A stretch of DNA of 64,000 nt from Rhyacophila brunnea. Taxonomy: Eukaryota > Arthropoda > Insecta > Trichoptera > Rhyacophilidae. This document shows, one piece after another, positions 1-11,460 of the stretch (positions within the stretch are counted from its first letter, which is position 1; each line of letters starts with the position of its first letter). The translations under genes and the position numbers were made by a program. The notes beneath the pieces were generated by a model. That model saw only the letters and a program-made list of their open reading frames with translations. It did no database searches and had not been told where the DNA came from. The DNA lies in contig JAGYXB010001996.1 in assembly GCA_022495005.1 (NCBI GenBank), positions 372,001 to 436,000 on the forward strand. The letters are read 5' to 3'.

Positions 1-236
1 ACTTCATTAGGCACAACCTAAGTACAAGCACAAGAATGAGGTAATTCTAAAAGCTCCCAGTGTGAAGCCAGCAAATTAATACCTGGGCATGTATTAAATC
101 ACCACGACCATTATTTAAGGAGATAAATACTTGCTCACGCGAGCAATTACTTATTTTATAATTCCTAAGAATCACTGTAAACTTAATTGCTTAGATAAAT
201 AATCAGATACTTAAATCAGAGTACTATTATTGTAGT

Positions 237-805
237 CAGCGGCAAGGGGTGAAGGTAGGCTGTTAAGATTCGGCATTAATAGTGCAGGTACTAAACTTTG
301 TCAGTCATGCTTACTTGTTTTCATTGAACTAAGAATATAATTTGCAGATGGTGCAGGTTAGTTTTCAAAATTAAATTAAACCCTGCATAAGCCAAACTAT
401 AATAATTAGGTATGCTATGGGCGATCCGACAAAAATAGTTTTTTAGTCATACTCATTGAATTAAGAATGCATTTATTATTACAGATGGTGTTGGTTGGTT
501 TTTTTTAAAAATCATTAAGCCCTGCCTTTATGTCTATACCAAACCATAATCGATAAAAATGTTCTTCAATCTGTAAAATATCTAAAATAATGCACTTAAA
601 ACATACATACTTTTGAATATTTAATAGATAACGAATATTTTTTTTACTATTATCTATTGTGGCTTGGATTAGGAAGAGTTTAATTGAATTTTAAAAACTA
701 ACAAACACAATCTACACACTGTAGTCTTCGTTCAATAAAAACAAATACGTTTGACTGACAAATTTATGTGGGATCGTAACAGCCTACCTCTACCCTTCGC
801 CACTA
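237..805. mobile_element. Inverted-repeat DNA element, cagtggcg family, copy 1
   Basis: The left end begins CAGCGGCAAGGGGTGAAGG and the right end is its inverse, finishing CCTACCTCTACCCTTCGCCAC. Other copies begin CAGTGGCG, a hAT-like terminus. There is no coding capacity. Internally a module of about 180 bp (TTGTCAGTCATACTT, then GATGGTGTTGGTTAG, then AAGCCCTGCC) occurs twice in direct order, and an inverse version makes up the right half, so the element can fold on itself. The 8-bp flanks do not match cleanly. Confidence 0.75.
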
Positions 806-1555
806 TTTGTGATATTATCGAGTAAATAGATAAAATTCTATAGTTTCGCTTTTGTGGACTGTATGAAGGGGGGATTTGGATGTTGGTGAGGGACAGCGGA
901 ATCAGGGATGTGTCCAGGCACTGACCTTTGATGTTAAGCTGGTCCGGACACACGCACACGCACACACTTGTTGCTGATTGTAATGTATAGCACTCTCGCT
1001 TTCACATGAATCAACCGGTACATTCTTTATATGGACGGTGACACTAAAGTGGGTAATGAATTTATGTTTGGGTGAATTACGGTAATTGACGCAGTAATCG
1101 AACTGTAACTCGTGACTGAATGATTGCTGTGGTGACACGTGGCTGTGTTTATGCAACACGGTTGAACCGTCACTTATGAGTTGAACATGCATAATTTGAA
1201 AATATGTCTGAAAAATATATAAACACTAGAAAATATCTTCCCAGTAGGATTTGAAATTACGCCCTTTGGAATTCGCGTACATGTGCTCTGACCAGTAAGT
1301 TATACGTGTTCTATCTTATTTTGACGAAATTAACTAATGATTTTTGCTATAATCTGTGAAGCGCTTTCTAAAAAAATGCGTTTTCCAATTGTTATATATT
1401 TCTCGGAAATGTTTTCAAAATGTTCAAAAAAATAATGTTACATTCTTAAATATTGTGAATTATTGTTTGAATAAAAAAAAAATTATAATACTCTATATTT
1501 TAAAAGATACTTCATTAAATCTGGGTTTTAAATATTGTGACCAATGTAATAATGG
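806..1555. other. No gene seen
   Basis: AT-rich DNA with a short CA-type repeat (about 948-967). Two overlapping minus-strand open frames here show no recognisable motif and are not called. Confidence 0.6.
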
Positions 1556-1995
1556 ATCTATAAGGATGTGGAATAATATTTTACTGGAAACGTCTCAGGA
1601 GCAGTTATCCAAAACTGAGGTCGCTGATGACTTTAAGTTAAGAGTACCCATGCGACAGAGGAGCACGTAGAGGTAAAATTAAAAATTGTAGGAAAAATTG
1701 TAAAAAGTAACAAAAGCTGATACAAAATTGCCGAACAATTTAAATCAAGAGATCTTCACGTTGGCAATATGACGTCGCACATTTTATAAATGCAACAAAA
1801 TTGGCCTTTGTGGCGAGCAGGTCGGATGGTCCGATGGACCCAAAAGGTGGTTGAATCGTTGACTTGAGCAGCTCTTCCCTTTCTGTACACATTTTAGGAC
1901 ATCCCCAGGAGATGTGGTTTGTATCTTGTATTTCTTCCTTATGTGTTGATCGAGTAACACGGCCAAACTAATAGAGCCTTCCAGCGAAGTCACCA
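1556..1995. repeat. Dispersed repeat family R1x, copy 1
   Basis: It shares with 61,550-61,960 the blocks CTCAGGAGCAGTTA...CTGAGGTC, GATCTTCACGT and TTGGCCTTTGTGGCGA followed by a GGTTGAA block. Partial copies lie at 9,700-9,836, 19,395-19,545 and 42,080-42,440. There are no long ORFs and no clear termini. It is probably a non-autonomous element of unknown class. Confidence 0.6.
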
Positions 1996-2132
1996 TGTCC
2001 AGTCAAACATTTACTAGTGTAATGATCTGGAGTCAAGGCGGTTATCTCCGTTCGCTATTTATTTTGATATTTGGAAAAAAAATATGTATAACTATGTGTG
2101 CCTGACATTGGTGGAGGCATCCCATTTTTTCT

Positions 2133-2449
2133 GCCAGCGCATCTATTCTATACACAAGACTACTGGCAACCGCTACGGCAGCGATGTAGGGTACGTTTGT
2201 ATCGAATTATTAGCACGTATTGTAACAATTAATATAAGTTAGTTGTAATTGTTACAATAAGTGCTATGTTTTAACAGCACCTCTTTTGGCTGTGGTTAAT
2301 TTTAGAGCGAGATAGACAGTTTTGACTGTTTAGACGGCTGACTTATAGTAATTGTTACAATAAGTGCTAATACTTCGATACAAACCTACCCTAGATAGCT
2401 GCCGCAATGGCTGAAAGCAGTCTTGTGTATAGAATAGATGCGCAGGGCA
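2133..2449. mobile_element. MITE with about 80-bp terminal inverted repeats
   Basis: The left arm (GCGCATCTATTCTATACACA onward) pairs with the right arm ending in its inverse at about 2,442. The pairing continues inward through TAGGGTACGTTTGTATCGAA at 2,187 and its inverse near 2,390. The core carries AATTGTTACAATAAGTGCTA-type sequence that recurs at 43,905-44,050. The inner TA-flanked core could instead be a separate mariner-type MITE nested in an older element. It has no coding capacity. Confidence 0.7.
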
Positions 2450-2524
2450 ATGTTATGTTACGAAACATAATTTAACACTTTAGTCACATAGGTAGCTATT
2501 ATTTCGTTTTGTCATAATTAAGTA

Positions 2525-2690
2525 TAATGCAGATGGCTCAGTTGGTAAAGTATATTCTCCGGAATTCGGTGAATCCGCGAGTTTGAGTCTCGCCTGGTAC
2601 CAATATTTTATCAAGATTTTTTCGAATAAGTTATTATTAATTATGAGGTGTTGATGTGATTGATGTTGTGAATTAGTCACTGAAAAAAAA
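2525..2690 (+). repeat. tRNA-derived SINE
   Basis: An A-box-like GATGGCTCAGTTGGTAAAG and a B-box-like GCGAGTTTGAGTCTCGCC are spaced as in a tRNA. No acceptor stem closes, so it is a SINE head rather than a functional tRNA. The AT-rich tail end is uncertain. Confidence 0.65.
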
Positions 2691-3164
2691 GTGTAATATA
2701 AATATAAAAATGGATTATTTTTAGTAAAAATTATAGTTTAAATTCATACCAAAGCCCCTGTCGACTTGTAGAGTATGGAAAATATATTATGAACGGTACC
2801 TAATCTGGTGGATGAACCAAAGTTCCGGAGGCATTTCCCCAAGAAAAAAAACAATGTTATTTACGATAAATATTGCTTGAACAATAAATCGGAATTTAAA
2901 GCATAAATAATGCGGAATTCGTGAATATTGTCAGGAAATCTAACCCTTAAGCGCTGCTTTCCTTCCGCCACAGTTTAAGACTGAGGTATAATTTTGCAAT
3001 TTGTTTGCGGCCCGTTATTTTATTGTATGCTCGTGTCTATTCATAAAGAGGTTATCAACTCTCGGGTCATTGCATCAAATAAGTAAAAAAAAATATCCTT
3101 ATTTTTATGACTCGATTAAATCCATACTTAGTTATTATTAATACATCTCTTATCTGTTATATTT
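2691..3164. other. No gene seen
   Basis: AT-rich, with no repeat shared elsewhere in the window that I could recognise. Confidence 0.6.
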
Positions 3165-3425
3165 AACAACTAAATCCGCTGTCTTCTTCTTCTTTCTCCA
3201 TGTCACGGCCCAGAACTTCCCTCAGTCCATCGCCAACTCTCGCACCTCCCACCATGCCCCAGACCTGTACCGCGTAAATAACTTTTGTAGCACCGCTGCA
3301 GAGTGAGGGAGAACCAGCCACGGTGACGGAACCCTTGAGGCTGTGCCACAAGGGTGCGAAGTGTCGCACTCTCTGGCGGTATCCGGAACGCATGTCCCAG
3401 CCACGTAAAGCGTATCTTTGTGATC
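3165..3425 (-). pseudogene. 3' tail of an RTE-like LINE
   Basis: The minus strand encodes FTWLGHAFRIPPE, then after frame changes AMD-type residues and a Glu/Lys-rich end (MEKEEEDSG). This resembles the WTWLGHVLRMPE and ASDRDSWRRH region at the C-terminus of the LINE at 16,500-19,296. It is 5'-truncated, frameshifted and not functional. Confidence 0.55.
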
Positions 3426-3577
3426 ACCTCAATTACCGAGGGCTACTGTGTCCACTCACGAACTCGAGTGTTTGTAACAGTATTAAAAAAACAAAGAGAT
3501 ATATGAACAATTAGTAAAAGAGTAAATACAAAAATTCTAAAGTACATGGAAGTATGCCGAATGAGCTAAGTATAAGT

Positions 3578-4255
3578 CAGTGGCGAGGGGTGGTGTAGGC
3601 TTTTAAGATTGGACATTAATTAATAGTGCATACTAAACTTTGACAGTCATACTTATTTGTTTTCGTTCGAATAAGAAAACATATTACAGATGGTGTTAGT
3701 TAGTTTTTTAAATTAAATTAAGCCCAGCCTAAGCCAAACCATAATAGTTAACGTATAACATGGTTGATCCGACAAAATATTGCACATTTTTTCATTCATA
3801 CTTATTTGTTTTCATTGAATTAAGAAAACAATTTTGCAGATGGTGCTGGTTAGATTTTAAAATTCAATTAAGTATTTAAAATACGTATTTTTGTTTTCAT
3901 TGAATTAAGAATACAAATAAAATTATTACAGACGTTGTTGCTTAGTTTTTTTTAAATTCACTAAGCCCTGCCTATACCAAACTGTAATCGATAAAAAATA
4001 TTCTCTTATCTTTAAAATATCTCAAATTATGTATGGTTTAACGGCACAATTTCCCATATTTATAGATAAACGAATATTTTTCTACTATTATCTACTCGGC
4101 TTGAACAACGCAGGGTTTAAATGAATTTTTAAAACTTTCAAAACACCGTGTACCTACAGGTTGTAGTTTTATATCAATGAAAACAAATACGCTTCACTGA
4201 TTAAGTGTAGTGTGCATTAATTATGTCGGAGCTTAACAGCCTCCCTTCGCCACTG
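3578..4255. mobile_element. Inverted-repeat DNA element, cagtggcg family, copy 2
   Basis: It begins CAGTGGCGAGGGGTGGTG and ends CCTCCCTTCGCCACTG. The internal module occurs three times in direct order (around 3,640, 3,790 and 3,880), one more than copy 1. The flanks share GTATA at the same offset, a worn 8-bp TSD. Confidence 0.8.
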
Positions 4256-4771
4256 GTATACCACATATACACACCCACCAAAATATGTCCGCACACATGT
4301 TTTCATCCCCGCACAGTCCTCACACAAAAATATTGTAAAAGGAACTTTCAAGAAGTGATCACCATATTCGTCCCGTTCTATGCATGCCAAAGTATACGAA
4401 AAAAGATACGTATTTTAGTTGTTAGCAATGACCACCTATGTGCCGGGTCCTCTACATTTCTTAGTCTTTGACATGTTCCAATTTGCAAAAAACATATGTC
4501 AGTACAGCCTCATAGTAGTCCTTATTGTGAAAACATCACAGTTCTTACAATATTTTTTAAACGGTAAAAGTGTGTTCATGCTAAAAAGCAGTGTTTTTTA
4601 CTTCAAATATTTATAATACAAAACTAATAATCAATTTTTGTAATAAATAACTACATGTGTGTTTAGCGTCCATAACAAACAATTCAAGGGAACAATACGA
4701 TTGTTTGCACAGTTACATAATATAAAGTACAAGTATTATACTTATTCATTATAGAAAACTTATCCCCTAAA

Positions 4772-5319
4772 AATGTCAAAAAGTAGTGGATGTGATATTT
4801 CAAATGCGATCATTAAGAAGAAATCCTGCGATAAATTTAAATTGGAATGGCTCTCTGAAATCGTCGAAACAGAAATGCCATCTTCAATGCTTTCGCAATA
4901 AGTAAAAATTGGTGATATATTTGTTTATTCGGAAACAGATGATTGTGTCAAACGCTTCATATGCTCCGCAGCAAATATGCAAGGAGAATTCACGTCTGAA
5001 AAGAAGTGGATTGAATGGAGGTTGTATGTTAAACTTAAAGGCATTTAAGTCAAAAAGTACACCGGGATGCTGTTACGAAATTGAAAAATTTGAAAAGAGG
5101 TGGACTTTTGAAAATGATGACAGAAACGCCCGAAGAACGAAAGAAGAGGATTGAGATCGCTGAGCGCAAAAAATCTGGTTGCAATTTAGTCAACGTCGAT
5201 AATGTACTATTGGCTATAAAAACAAAAGCTTCTACGCTTTCTGTACAAGATATTCATAATCATGTATCTAAATATACAGATATTCCCGAATATTATACGT
5301 TCGAATTCATCGAACTTTG
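4772..5319 (+). pseudogene. Decayed ZBED/hAT-derived gene fragment
   Basis: From an ATG at 4,772 the frame reads MSKSSGCDISNAIIKKKSCD, then KFKLEWLSEIVETEMPSS and an in-frame TAA. In the same frame follow IGDIFVYSETDD and ICSAANMQGEFTSEKKW, then a frameshift near 5,045-5,065. The rest reads RDAVTKLKNLKRGGLLKM, TPEERKKRIEIAERKKS, DNVLLAIKTKAS and VQDIHNHVSKYTDIPE. From memory of the family, this order (FKLxWL, a BED-like Cys segment, a Lys-rich linker, VQDIHxHxxKY) is that of hAT-transposon-derived zinc-finger proteins of the KIAA1586/ZNF862 kind. At least one stop and one frameshift make it non-functional, and the catalytic part is absent. The family call is moderate. Confidence 0.55.
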
Positions 5320-6065
5320 ATTTCTTAAATTTTAAATTTTGTCATTTAAAAAAAATGTATGTGTGTGTTTGTGGGAGGGGAGGGGGGGGCGGTGTAAATT
5401 TACCGCACCGAATGACACTAACCCTGCATTGATGCGTTGATGATCCGCACACACAATAGAAAATTTAGAGGGAACGTTGCGTCCACCTAAACTTGTCTCA
5501 CGTATGTGGAATGTATGAATATTCGAAGCGATTTGGTTGAGTACAGCTATCGCCCGCTCAATTGGCATGACCAATGGCAGGTTAGTTATAGATTATGTGA
5601 GAACGCGCCCGATTCCCGTTCCCGATTTCTAAGATAGTTATCAGGTTTATTAGTAGGTACTAACTCGTATATAATTGATAATGTACTGATTAATGTTTGT
5701 TAGTGTAAGTACCTTTAAGTAAGTACAATTAATAGTGTTGTCAAATCATCCCATTTATACAAATTATGCCTGGAGGATATAAGATTTTGCCAAGACAGTG
5801 AACAAAGAATTGTATGACATACAAACAGTAATATTATGCGATTATTTTGTTTGCATTTAATTTCACTATCTCTGCATGAGAATAGGCGTGCAATTTGCTT
5901 CAGACCGACGGGCAAGTGCCACCGACAGATGCACAGATCTTTGTAAGAGGTGGTCATCTCTCTTTCACATAAACAATAATTTTATTCTGCATCAAGAGCG
6001 GAATGCAGAAACATTTGTCATAACTAAAGTTTTCTTAGCATGAAAACACTATGCAGAAACATTGT
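5320..6065. other. No gene seen; G-rich low-complexity tract
   Basis: It contains a GT/GGGAGGGG tract at about 5,355-5,392. The rest is AT-rich with no recognised repeat. Confidence 0.6.
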
Positions 6066-6257
6066 CCTAAGTGCTCGTCCGTAGTCATTTGGCGGGTGCG
6101 GCGCGGCGGCGTCTTGCGAAACTCAAACGTATAACCGTGTGTATTATGCCCCAAAAAACACAGTATCTACGAACATTTTACACACGGTTATACGTTTGAG
6201 TTTCGCAAGACGCCGCCGCGCCGCCCCCGCGCGACCACTACGTTCTTGCACTTAGTT
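6066..6257. mobile_element. GC-rich fold-back MITE
   Basis: The arms begin CTAAGTGCTCGTCCGTAG and end in the inverse GTTCTTGCACTTAG. The inner stems, about 45 bp, are GC-rich (GGCGCGGCGGCGTCTTGCGA) and nearly perfectly complementary around a loop of about 35 bp. It contains no ORF and stands out sharply from its AT-rich surroundings. Confidence 0.8.
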
Positions 6258-7407
6258 AAGATCATTTCTATTGAAAATAATACCATATTTAAAAATTCTC
6301 TTTCCTATAGCTTAGGTAAATTATTTTATAATTGTTAAACGATGACAAAAATATGAAAACTGCATTTTATAAATGCAATAACTATAAATACATATTAATA
6401 TTTAATTATAATACTCTTATGCTTCCGTTATAAGTCATTATACGTAATTCCACAGGCACCGCAAGATATTTTTTAACATGGTAACACTAGCGTCAAGTGT
6501 CATTCTATCACCTGGCATCTTGTATTTCTGCGGGCTGGCGTATAAAAGTAAAATAATATTATGCAAGTACATGCCAAGCGAATTAACACTATCAATATCC
6601 ATATTGAGATACATTGTTAAATGAATTTGAGTGTATGGACTATTTTACAGACATGTGAATTTATTTTGACAGCAGCTATCAGTGGTAAATGGTAATACAG
6701 AAGGGGGCGTGTTCATAACGTCTATGGTTAAGGATTCCTTAACTCTATACTCAGGATTATCTATAGTTAAGTCATGCTTTTCGGCGACTTATCCTTAGGA
6801 TCGAAATCTTACATTATGCATGCCGCTCCAAGTCTATATATAGAGTGACCAAACATTCAGAATTTACGAGACGCGAATAAAATTATAGTCACCCCTTCAT
6901 TTATCAACACACGCGATCTTGAAGCATAAGGCTACTAATCTGTCAAACATCGACGCGTTTCTGTGACGCAGACGACGCAATCGATTCGTCAGAAGATTTT
7001 AAATGGGGTCTCGAAACAGTTCAAACAGTCACACAATTATTATTAAATTATACCAAAATCTTAAAAAGATGCGTTTATACAAATGTAGCAATAATACCAT
7101 GTCAGTATTACAAGTGTGACACACTTCTGTGTTCATGTTTTGTTATCAGAACAAATCGAAGTTGCAATGGGAAGTTGTCAGCAGATTTCTCAGACATAAC
7201 CTGGATCAATAATGACTTTTATGATTTATTAATTTGCAACCTAGATAAACATTGACTCTTATAATGTATTGCATATTCAGTTGTATATTTAAAGCGAATG
7301 ACGACGATGGAAACAGTCACTCCTCACTCGTCATTTGGCACTCGATCATAATATCCCGGAACATCGCAGCCCTTTCAATATAGTCAGTAATACCAGTTTA
7401 CCTGTAC
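6258..7407. other. No gene seen
   Basis: No open frame of note and no repeat shared with the rest of the window. The part from about 7,110, with the flank at 8,269-8,380, has a loose LTR look but no matching ends. Confidence 0.55.
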
Positions 7408-8268
7408 CAGTGGCGCACCCAGGATTTAATATTGGGGGGGGGCAAGGAGGAGAATGTAAATTAGTCCCATAGGATCTTTTTCTTCTTCACAGCCTAATTT
7501 CTCGTTTATCGGTCTTTTGTCTATTGCACTCGGTGTACCTACACCATGCTCCCCACATCCTGAAACGGGCCCTCAGGCTACGATATTTGGCGGGCCCCCT
7601 ACCTATCGCTAAGTTTAAAGGTAGTCTGAAACACTACATTAACGTTCTTCAAATTGTGTTTCAGTTCAAATTAAGGGTACTTATACAGTGAATTATTGGC
7701 GATTTTTAATACATCTACTTTAATAATGGAACTGTCGAGTATCGACACATAATAATCAAAAATGTATTGCACAATTATATAAGTAATTGAAAATGTTCAT
7801 GGCCATGAAGTATAATAGTGCCGCAGGCAACTTTTTTTACTATTAAAGCTAATTTATGATGTGTGATGTGTGATTTATCTCACTTATCTGGTCAACCCGA
7901 CATGCCGGGCCCCCCACAGCCCGGGCCCCTAGGCTAGAGCTCTGTTAGCCCTCCCCAGACATGACCTACACCACTCCGGAATTCGGGTGGACACCGAGAA
8001 TTTTTTGACAGTTCCATTAGGGATTGTGTTTCTAAAGAAACCTGACATTAGTGTTTCGAAATTTTTGTGTTATAAATTAAAATCTAAGACATTTTTCTAA
8101 AAAGGGTGCTGGAGAATTATTACAAATCATTTTTTTGCCGTGTCTTTATGTGTCTAAGCCCAAAGGTATAGTTTTTTGGCTTTCAATTTCAATGTTTAAA
8201 ATCATTCTGATAATTTTCATTTTTGGGGGGTGCCAGGGCCCCTTGGTCCCCCCCTGGGTGCGCCACTG
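7408..8268. mobile_element. hAT-like MITE carrying a nested MITE
   Basis: The termini are CAGTGGCGCACCCAGG and its exact inverse CCTGGGTGCGCCACTG. The flanking 8-mers ACCTGTAC (7,400-7,407) and ACCTGCAC (8,269-8,276) differ by one base, consistent with a hAT-type TSD. The nested insertion at 7,546-7,964 accounts for half of the length. There is no transposase ORF. Confidence 0.85.
7546..7964. mobile_element. catg-ccccc MITE family, copy 1 (nested)
   Basis: Flanked by a perfect 8-bp TSD CCTACACC (7,538-7,545 and 7,965-7,972). The ends are ATGCTCCCCACAT and the inverse-like CTCCCCAGACATGA. Other copies: 24,102-24,488, 28,588-28,813, 45,732-46,138 and 57,929-58,254. Shared blocks are GGCTAGAG, ATCTCACTTATCTGGTCGA and TTTTTACTATTAAAGC. 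It is non-coding. Confidence 0.85.
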
Positions 8269-9111
8269 ACCTGCACCCTCCGTCATACCTTCGTCCTTGT
8301 CATTTTAACCATTGTATTCTTTTATTATTGTGTCAGTAAATAAACTCTCTCTTCGATTCATCTGAGCAACTTTCAACAGACTTTCTCTCTATACTCATTA
8401 TCCCTAAACATATAAAATAATGCTCAAAGCATAACAAAATTGCAACTAACAACAAAATCAATAACGTAAATAGATACGCAACTGTACACAAAAAATAAAC
8501 CACTAATATTAGTAGATTGAGTCACCCTGTCACTAGGGAATACTTGAAGCGCATAGGTCACTTCTGCTCTTAAAGCATTTTTCCCTGCTCTCACGTGGTA
8601 TCGTTTTCAATTCTATAAAATTTGAATTTTTACGCACCCGTCAATTAAATGCGTGGTCGCAGCCCATGACCTATTTTGGATGAAAGCTGTTTCCGCATGT
8701 CAGGCTCACCAGGTATCAATAGCGAGGGCTGTACGGCTGGTCAATACACTCCCTAGAGATGTAGATATTTTTGGGGATCCATTATATATTCTGTTTTTTT
8801 AATTATATTGTATTGTTTAATTTTTTTTTTTTTGAATTACTGTTGCTTTTTTATTTTGTTTCTTTTGTATAAAACTATTTTTGCTTTGCTTTTTTTTCTC
8901 TACCTTGTTTTTTCTCTAACTGATTACTTGTAATTTTTATTCTTAATATCATGTTCTGAACGTCCTGAATTAATAATTTGTTATGTACTCAACGAGTCTT
9001 TTGCAAATAAATAAATATTGCTATTGTACTACTTGGCCTTAAAATCATTCAGTATATCGGAGGTCCAAGTCTCTAAACCAGTTACTGCTGTCAAACATAT
9101 ACACAATAATA
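8269..9111. other. No gene seen; T-rich tracts
   Basis: Contains T-rich low-complexity sequence at about 8,790-8,950. Nothing else recognised. Confidence 0.6.
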
Positions 9112-9153
9112 TACCTAGCTAAGACCTAGCTAAGACCTAGCTAAGACCTAGCT
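9112..9153. repeat. 11-bp tandem repeat
   Basis: About four copies of ACCTAGCTAAG in a row. The unit contains the palindrome TAGCTA. Confidence 0.9.
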
Positions 9154-9699
9154 ACATAATTATAATTTAAAGACAATATGTGCGACTTGACAATAATTAT
9201 AAATACGTTAAATGGTTCGGTCGTTATCTGTAAAAAAGGAATATATAATTATTTGAAATCGGTATCAGAAAATCGTCGTGTCTTCAAAACTAGTTATGTA
9301 CTGTTTGCAAAAAACACTTGCGAATTTTAATGAACGCATCTCAAAACATGGACACAATATTTTTTTAAAATAGTTCCAATAAAGACAATGTAATAAATAT
9401 GACCGTTTCTTGATATATTAGTTTTCAACGATATTATTTGGTTTTTTTTATTTATATGTGCAGATACTTATATCTATATTAACATTTCCTTTAGGACGGT
9501 TATAAATTTCATCCGTACAAGTGATGTCACCTTGGGTTACCGTGCGAGATTGACACTAACCAACTGTACGTTTAATTGACTGGTTTTCTTTTGTTTTCGT
9601 AGTTTATCTTTCCTACGCGTGTGTATAAACATATGATCAGATATTTGATTATGCAATAGAAACGGGTCTAGGACTATTCGGCGACTTTGCAATTTTTTT
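9154..9699. other. No gene seen
   Basis: AT-rich with no recognised repeat. Confidence 0.6.
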
Positions 9700-9836
9700 T
9701 TTTAATGCAACAAAATTGGCCTTTGTGGGGACCAGGTTCGACGATCTGAAGGACCCAGCGGCTGGTTGAACCGAGTTGAGCATCTCTTCCCTTTCGGAGC
9801 ACATTCTCGGACATTCTCAGAGGATGTGGTCTAATT
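9700..9836. repeat. Dispersed repeat family R1x, fragment
   Basis: Shares AATGCAACAAAATTGGCCTT and GGACCCAGCGGCTGGTTGAA-type blocks with 1,785-1,930 and 61,850-61,910. Confidence 0.65.
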
Positions 9837-10069
9837 AGACTACATTAAATGAATATCTAACTGTTGTAGATTAAATATGTAGACATTGCAGAAAACAAAC
9901 ATAATATTATAATGCAAATAATGGCCGAGGCATGCGGAATAATTGAATAGGTAAATCTGACTCATAGTAATCACACCTGATACGTACTACGCCATATTAA
10001 TTCCGATCAGTGGCGTATTCACATTATTTAGACCCCGTAAAAAAAATTACCAGTAGGTATGTCTGACGA

Positions 10070-10484
10070 GTAAAGCTGGGCTGGAGTGCTTTTGGCCGCC
10101 TGAATAATGTCTTCAAAAGTGAACTTCCACTGTGACTAAAGCGCAAAGTGTTCAACCAGTCTGTGCTTCCCGTAATCACACATGCGTGTCAAACATGGAC
10201 CAGACAAGGGTTTGCGATGTGATAGAGTTCATTAAAAGCGTCAAATGGAGAGAGGCTGGACACATAGCTCAAAGAAAAGACAATCGTTGGACAAATTTAG
10301 TCATCCAGTGGTATCCAAAAGGTACAAAACGTCCGCAAGGTAGACCTAGAGGCCGCTGGATTGATGAAATGATAAAGTTCTGCGGAAGTACGTGGCAACG
10401 CAACGCACAGGACTGAGAGAAGTAGAAGCAGCTTAAACAGGCCTTCATCCAGCAGTGGATAGATTCAGGCTGATGATGATGATG
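10070..10484 (+). mobile_element. 5'-truncated RTE-type LINE tail with 11-bp TSD
   Basis: Flanked by a perfect 11-bp TSD ATGTCTGACGA (10,059-10,069 and 10,485-10,495). It encodes the C-terminal end of an RTE-type polyprotein: RVCDVIEFIKSVKWREAGHI, then AQRKDNRW, KRPQGRPRGRWIDEM and GSTWQRNAQD, followed by a stop. The 3' end is a short TGA repeat, as usual for RTE elements. Only the region after the reverse transcriptase remains. A minus-strand relative lies at 38,505-38,775. Confidence 0.85.
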
Positions 10485-10863
10485 ATGTCTGACGACATAT
10501 AAATATTTTTTTGTGTAAAGTCTTCTGTTTTTTGCGATATATTCAAAACTTATTATGACTCTAGGCGACTCATTAATACTTTGAATTTTTTGGGTTAACT
10601 TGTCTTCCACAGAATACTAAAATAATATCAAGAAATAGTAGAATTTACGATTGAAACTTTTTTTTTTTTTTTACTTTACTTTACTTTATAACAAATTGTA
10701 TTTAGTATCAATCTGCCTCAAAACCAACAACAATTAAACCAATAATCACCAAACCAACAGGGTGGTCACGCACGCTCGTATAGACCGTGCGCTCCAAATC
10801 CACGAGTGACATTGTGTGTGTGAGTGACTGGTAGCTAAGAGTGAAGGACTTACACTACTCACC

Positions 10864-11063
10864 AGTAGAGGTTGGCTGTTGAAATCCGACATAAATAGTG
10901 CACACTAAACTTTGTCAGTCATACTTATTTGTTTTCATTGAAAAACAAATACAAATGGCAGATGGTATTGGCTAGTTTTATCTCTGCTTAAAGCAAACCA
11001 TAATAGGAAGACTATGGAGGCCCGAAAAAAAGTAATACACAATTTGTCAGTCATACTTATTTG
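10864..11063. mobile_element. Inverted-repeat DNA element, cagtggcg family, left-end fragment
   Basis: Matches the left end from GAGGTTGGCTGTT and ATAAATAGTGCACACTAAAC through two TTTGTCAGTCATACTTATTT modules, then stops. The extreme terminus and the right end are missing. Confidence 0.7.
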
Positions 11064-11104
11064 TGGAATAACCAGGACTCATGACTGTACTCGGTTAAAA
11101 ACAA

Positions 11105-11460
11105 ATGCCACATATTCGAAGTTTGAATTTTACGCTGCTTTACGGTAGCGAGTCATGGCACGTAACGAAACTTATATTTATTTTTACTTACATAATATAT
11201 ATAAACTTATATTTACTTACATATCAACCGTATAGCTTCGACAACAGATGCCTTCGGCGGATATTGGATCCTGGCTTGTCGGTTCTTCAATTCAATCAGA
11301 TTCCTGTATAAATACTATCCACGAACTGTAAACGACAAACATACGGGATGTTGGCATAACTTGAGAAGATGCAAGAAGACTGGCAAGCAACAGGGATTCT
11401 TGGAGGCGCTGTGTTGTGTCCAACTAAGAAGCGGACATAGTGAAGAAGAAGAACAAGAAT
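11105..11460 (+). pseudogene. LINE tail fragment, same family as 16,500-19,296
   Basis: The plus strand encodes LLYGSESWHVTK, an AT-rich insertion of about 60 bp, then FDNRCLRRILD, and later GARKLKKTGKQQGFLEAL-like sequence across frameshifts. The DNA block TACGGTAGCGAGTCATGGCA matches the inverse of 16,930-16,950. It is decayed. Confidence 0.7.

Noticed and set aside
2525..2610. Functional tRNA gene
   Set aside because: A and B boxes are present but acceptor and anticodon stems do not form; called a SINE.
7110..8380. Solo LTR interrupted by a MITE
   Set aside because: AATAAA and a plausible end exist, but no matching TG...CA borders with a TSD.
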